From the NCBI GenBank assembly GCA_020216925.1, contig JAIWOL010000097.1:1-17025 (forward strand): a stretch of 17,025 nucleotides of DNA, given 5' to 3'. Position numbers and translations under genes: made by a program. The stretch is from Thiobacillus sp. (GTDB lineage: Bacteria > Pseudomonadota > Gammaproteobacteria > Burkholderiales > Thiobacillaceae). Below the pieces are notes generated by a model that was given only the letters and a program-made list of their open reading frames with translations, searched no databases and had not been told where the DNA came from. Positions 14,540-17,025 of this stretch are shown here, one piece after another; position 1 is the first letter of the stretch, and every line of letters starts with the position of its first letter.

Positions 14540-16741
14540 ATGTCCCACGATCCCGTCGAAGCTGAGCAGCACGGCTCGGTCAGCGCCTTTCCGGTTCGCC
14601 CCCATGTTCTGGTGGTGGACGACGAACCCCTGATACTCGAGGGCCTGAAACGCCTGCTTGCCGCGCGCGAATTCGACGTGTCCACTGCCGGCGGCGGCTG
14701 CGATGCCCTGATCGCCATCGGCAAACAACAATTCGACGCCATCCTGCTCGACCTCGGCATGCCCGACCTCAATGGCAATGAAGTGCTGCGTTTTGTCGCC
14801 GAACGGAGCCCGGGCACGCCGGTGATCGTGGTTTCGGGCGAAAGCGCCATCGATGCCGCGATCCGCGCCCTGCGCGGCGGCGCAGCCGATTTCGTGCGCA
14901 AGCCCTACGAACCCGAAGAGCTGTTGCGGCGCATCGACAATGTGCTGGCGCGCCGCCGGCTGGAAAAGGAAAACAACCATATCCTGCAACGCTTGCAGCA
15001 GTCGGAAAAGTGGCACCGCTTCCTCGTCAACAGCTCGCCCGATTTCATCTACACGCTGGACAAGGACGGCCGCTTCACCTTCGTCAACGAACGTGTCGAA
15101 AGCCTGCTCGGCTACCGCAGCGAAGACCTGCTGGGCCAGCACTACAGCCTGGTCGTGCACGAGGACGACATTGCCCGCGCCGAGCACGTGTTCAACGAGC
15201 GCCGCGCCGGCGACCGCAACGCGCGCAACATCGAAATCCGCCTCAAGTGCAACCCCGGGGCGCGCCGCCCGCGCCTGATGAACGGCCGCTGCAAATCGGT
15301 GGAACTCACCGCCACCGGCATGTATGACGAACAGGCCAGCCCCTTCGAACAGCGTTTCATCGGCAGCTACGGCGTCGCCAAGGACATCACCGAGCGCAAG
15401 CAGGCCGAGGAGACCGTGCATTTCCAGGCCTACCACGACCTGCTCACCGGTTTGCCCAACCGCGCGTTATTCCGCGACCATCTCGGCCTCATGCTCGCGC
15501 AGGCCAAGCGCAACCAGAAGCCGCTCGCCGTGCTGAGCCTCGACCTGGACCATTTCAAGGTCATCAACGATTCGCTCGGCCACACCATTGGCGACGAGCT
15601 GCTGCTCGCCGTGGGCGCGCGCCTGCGTCAGTGCCTGCGCGAAGGCGACACGCTCGCGCGACTGGGCGGCGACGAGTTCGCGGTGCTGCTGCCCACTCTC
15701 GCGTCGCGCGGCGACGTCGAGCATATCTGCCGCAAGATCATCCAGGTGCTGTCCAAACCGGTGTACGTGAAGGGCCACGAAATCTACATCTCCGTGAGCA
15801 TAGGCGCCTGCGTCTCGCCGGACGACGGCGACATGATCGACAGCCTCATCCGCCAGGCCGAAATCGCCATGTATCAGGCCAAATCGCAGGGTCGCTGCCG
15901 CTTGCAGTTCTGGGAATCGGGCATGCAGGCGCCCTATTCCGAGCGCATGCAGATCGAAGCCGACCTGCGCCGTGGACTGGCACGCAACGAATTCGTGCTG
16001 TTCTACCAGCCGCAGGTCGATACCGGCACCGGTGAAGTGCGCGGCTTCGAGGCGCTGCTGCGCTGGTGGCACCCGCAGCGCGGTCTGCTCACGCCCGCTG
16101 ACTTCATCCCGGTGGCCGAGGAATCCGGCGTCATCGTCCCCATCGGCGATTGGGTGCTGCGCCAGGCCAGCGCGCAGCTTGCCGAATGGCAGCGCGCCGG
16201 GCTGCCGCCGGTGCGCCTGTCGATCAACATCTCGGCGCGCCAGCTGGAAAATCCCGATTTCGTGGACAGCGTGATGCGCGCCATACAGGTGTACGCGCTC
16301 GATGGCCACCAGATGGAACTGGAAATCACCGAGAGCCTGCTGATGCGCGATTTTGAAGCCAACGCCATCAAGCTCGGCCGGCTGTCCGCTTCCGGCATCC
16401 GGCTGGCCATCGACGACTTCGGCACCGGCTACAGCTCGTTCAAGTATCTGTCGCGCTTTCCCATCCACACGCTCAAAATCGACCAATCCTTCGTTCAGGA
16501 TCTGGAACGCGAGGAGAACATCTCCATCGTCAATGCCATGATCGCCATGGGACGCGGCATGAACCTCAACGTCGTTGCCGAAGGCGTGGAAACCGAATCG
16601 CAGCTTGTTCGCCTGCAGCAGATGCGCTGTCACGAGATGCAGGGATATTTTTACAGTGCACCGGTATCCGGCCACGAGGCGACACATCTGCTGGCAAACC
16701 GCGCCAGAGGGTTCGGACACGCCGGCCGTGCGGCGGGCTGA
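14540..16741 (+). CDS. Response regulator with PAS, GGDEF and EAL domains (c-di-GMP turnover)
   Basis: A 733-aa protein. GAGGAG eight bases before the ATG at 14540 decides the start over the TTG at 14534. The receiver domain (about 22-140) has acidic VVDDEP, phospho-acceptor Asp71 in LLDLGMPD, and Lys in VRKPYEP. A PAS domain follows (about 160-285). The GGDEF domain (about 295-455) has an intact GGDEF at 376-380 and an I-site pattern R367-E-G-D370 five residues before it. The EAL domain (about 470-720) has EALLR from E504, NISARQL, EITESLL, DDFGTGYSS, LKIDQSF and EGVETESQ, so all metal and catalytic residues appear present. It could both make and degrade c-di-GMP in response to phosphorylation by the neighbouring kinase. 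Which activity dominates cannot be read from sequence. Confidence 0.95.
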   Translation: MSHDPVEAEQHGSVSAFPVRPHVLVVDDEPLILEGLKRLLAAREFDVSTAGGGCDALIAIGKQQFDAILLDLGMPDLNGNEVLRFVAERSPGTPVIVVSGESAIDAAIRALRGGAADFVRKPYEPEELLRRIDNVLARRRLEKENNHILQRLQQSEKWHRFLVNSSPDFIYTLDKDGRFTFVNERVESLLGYRSEDLLGQHYSLVVHEDDIARAEHVFNERRAGDRNARNIEIRLKCNPGARRPRLMNGRCKSVELTATGMYDEQASPFEQRFIGSYGVAKDITERKQAEETVHFQAYHDLLTGLPNRALFRDHLGLMLAQAKRNQKPLAVLSLDLDHFKVINDSLGHTIGDELLLAVGARLRQCLREGDTLARLGGDEFAVLLPTLASRGDVEHICRKIIQVLSKPVYVKGHEIYISVSIGACVSPDDGDMIDSLIRQAEIAMYQAKSQGRCRLQFWESGMQAPYSERMQIEADLRRGLARNEFVLFYQPQVDTGTGEVRGFEALLRWWHPQRGLLTPADFIPVAEESGVIVPIGDWVLRQASAQLAEWQRAGLPPVRLSINISARQLENPDFVDSVMRAIQVYALDGHQMELEITESLLMRDFEANAIKLGRLSASGIRLAIDDFGTGYSSFKYLSRFPIHTLKIDQSFVQDLEREENISIVNAMIAMGRGMNLNVVAEGVETESQLVRLQQMRCHEMQGYFYSAPVSGHEATHLLANRARGFGHAGRAAG

Positions 16742-16893
16742 CAGGCCCCGCGCAAGTAATCGCAAAACAAAGCGCCCCGAAATCGTCGGGCGGGACTACG
16801 GGATGAAGGGTGGCGCGCCGCGGTAGCGGGCTACATGCTGCGCTGCCGCCGCGTGGATTGCTCGCCCGACCACACGCAAAGGACAAGCACACG
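16742..16893. other. Intergenic region before the restriction-modification locus
   Basis: This 152-nt stretch holds no credible gene. At about 16772-16792, CGCCCCGA is followed by an imperfect complement, TCGGGCG, giving a small bulged hairpin after the GGDEF-EAL gene. It lacks a T-tract on the plus strand, so it is only a weak terminator candidate. AAAGGA at 16878-16883 is the likely ribosome-binding site of the downstream gene, ten bases before its ATG. No clear promoter is seen. Confidence 0.4.
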
Positions 16894-17025
16894 ATGGCAC
16901 GGAACGACACCGCCCGGAACGGCAACGGCGGCCACCTCGGCTTCGAGGCCGAACTCTTCAAGGCCGCCGACAAGCTGCGCGGCAACATGGAGCCTTCCGA
17001 CTACAAGCACGTAGCCCTTGGACTC
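16894..17025 (+). CDS. hsdM: Type I restriction-modification methyltransferase subunit HsdM, N-terminal fragment
   Basis: An open frame starts at the ATG at 16894 and runs off the right edge, so 44 residues are visible. After a short polar leader (MARNDTARNGNGG) it reads LGFEAELFKAADKLRGNM and then EPSDYKHVALGL. This is the characteristic opening of the HsdM N-terminal helical domain (HsdM_N), which contacts the specificity subunit HsdS. HsdM modifies adenine in the recognition site using SAM, as part of an HsdM2S complex. The catalytic NPPF motif and the hsdS and hsdR genes would lie beyond the window. AAAGGA is a fair Shine-Dalgarno. Although short, the match in pattern is distinctive. Confidence 0.85.
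   Translation, partial: MARNDTARNGNGGHLGFEAELFKAADKLRGNMEPSDYKHVALGL

Noticed and set aside
12937..14901. 654-codon open frame on the minus strand across the kinase and regulator genes
   Set aside because: It is antisense to two well-recognised genes, spans their junction, and its protein lacks any family motif. Long antisense frames are expected in GC-rich DNA.
16770..16795. Hairpin after the GGDEF-EAL gene as an intrinsic terminator
   Set aside because: The stem has a bulge and no T-run follows on the plus strand. The T-rich side is on the minus strand, where no gene ends.
1..17025. CRISPR array, tRNA/rRNA genes, insertion sequences or prophage genes
   Set aside because: No regularly spaced direct repeats, no cloverleaf or rRNA-like stretches, and no transposase or phage protein motifs were seen by reading. 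A low-copy repeat could still be missed without a genome search.

Overview
The window is about 17 kb of GC-rich, gene-dense bacterial chromosome. Protein features fit a Gram-negative proteobacterium: an outer-membrane beta-barrel ending in Phe, periplasmic murein enzymes, and two-component and c-di-GMP signalling proteins. GC content and gene types make me favour a betaproteobacterium of the Rhodocyclales type. That is an inference from protein style, not from a marker gene. No tRNA, rRNA, CRISPR array, transposase or prophage gene was seen.

Layout. (1) 2-910: the C-terminal part of an outer-membrane beta-barrel protein. (2) 998-4016: an amidotransferase of the N-acetylglutaminylglutamine amide (osmoprotectant) type, overlapping by 8 nt an MltB-type lytic transglycosylase with a peptidoglycan-binding tail. 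(3) 4024-5172: three small genes, namely an unknown 106-aa protein on the minus strand and, divergent from it, a DUF2237 protein overlapping an eight-cysteine zinc-ribbon-like protein. (4) 5295-8052: a thioredoxin-fold/HEAT-repeat protein divergent from a YcbL-type metallo-beta-lactamase (MBL) hydrolase. Next come a dispersed-repeat-like palindrome and an exported rhodanese-MBL fusion with an unusual metal site. (5) 11358 down to 8056, minus strand: an operon of an AEC-family permease, a GlxR/GarR-type semialdehyde reductase and a GabD-type semialdehyde dehydrogenase. (6) 11424-12389, minus strand: a PBP7-type D,D-endopeptidase with a clear intrinsic terminator. (7) 12535-16741: a histidine kinase with a degenerate HDOD-like sensor, followed by a REC-PAS-GGDEF-EAL response regulator. 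(8) 16894 to the end: the first 44 residues of a type I restriction-modification HsdM subunit.

How the genes may work together. The amidotransferase, transglycosylase and endopeptidase all bear on osmotic or cell-wall physiology. The permease, reductase and dehydrogenase look like one pathway acting on a small semialdehyde. The kinase and the GGDEF-EAL regulator are 22 nt apart and very probably form a two-component system that sets c-di-GMP levels. Most of the window is core-like sequence. The least ordinary items are the rhodanese-MBL fusion with a lost HxHxDH motif, the Trx-HEAT protein, the palindrome at 6607-6680, the terminator wedged against the AEC start codon, the HDOD-like kinase with a near-leaderless promoter, and the right edge, where a restriction locus begins. 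I do not see a complete new defence or mobile system inside the window. If there is one, it most likely lies to the right of 17025.
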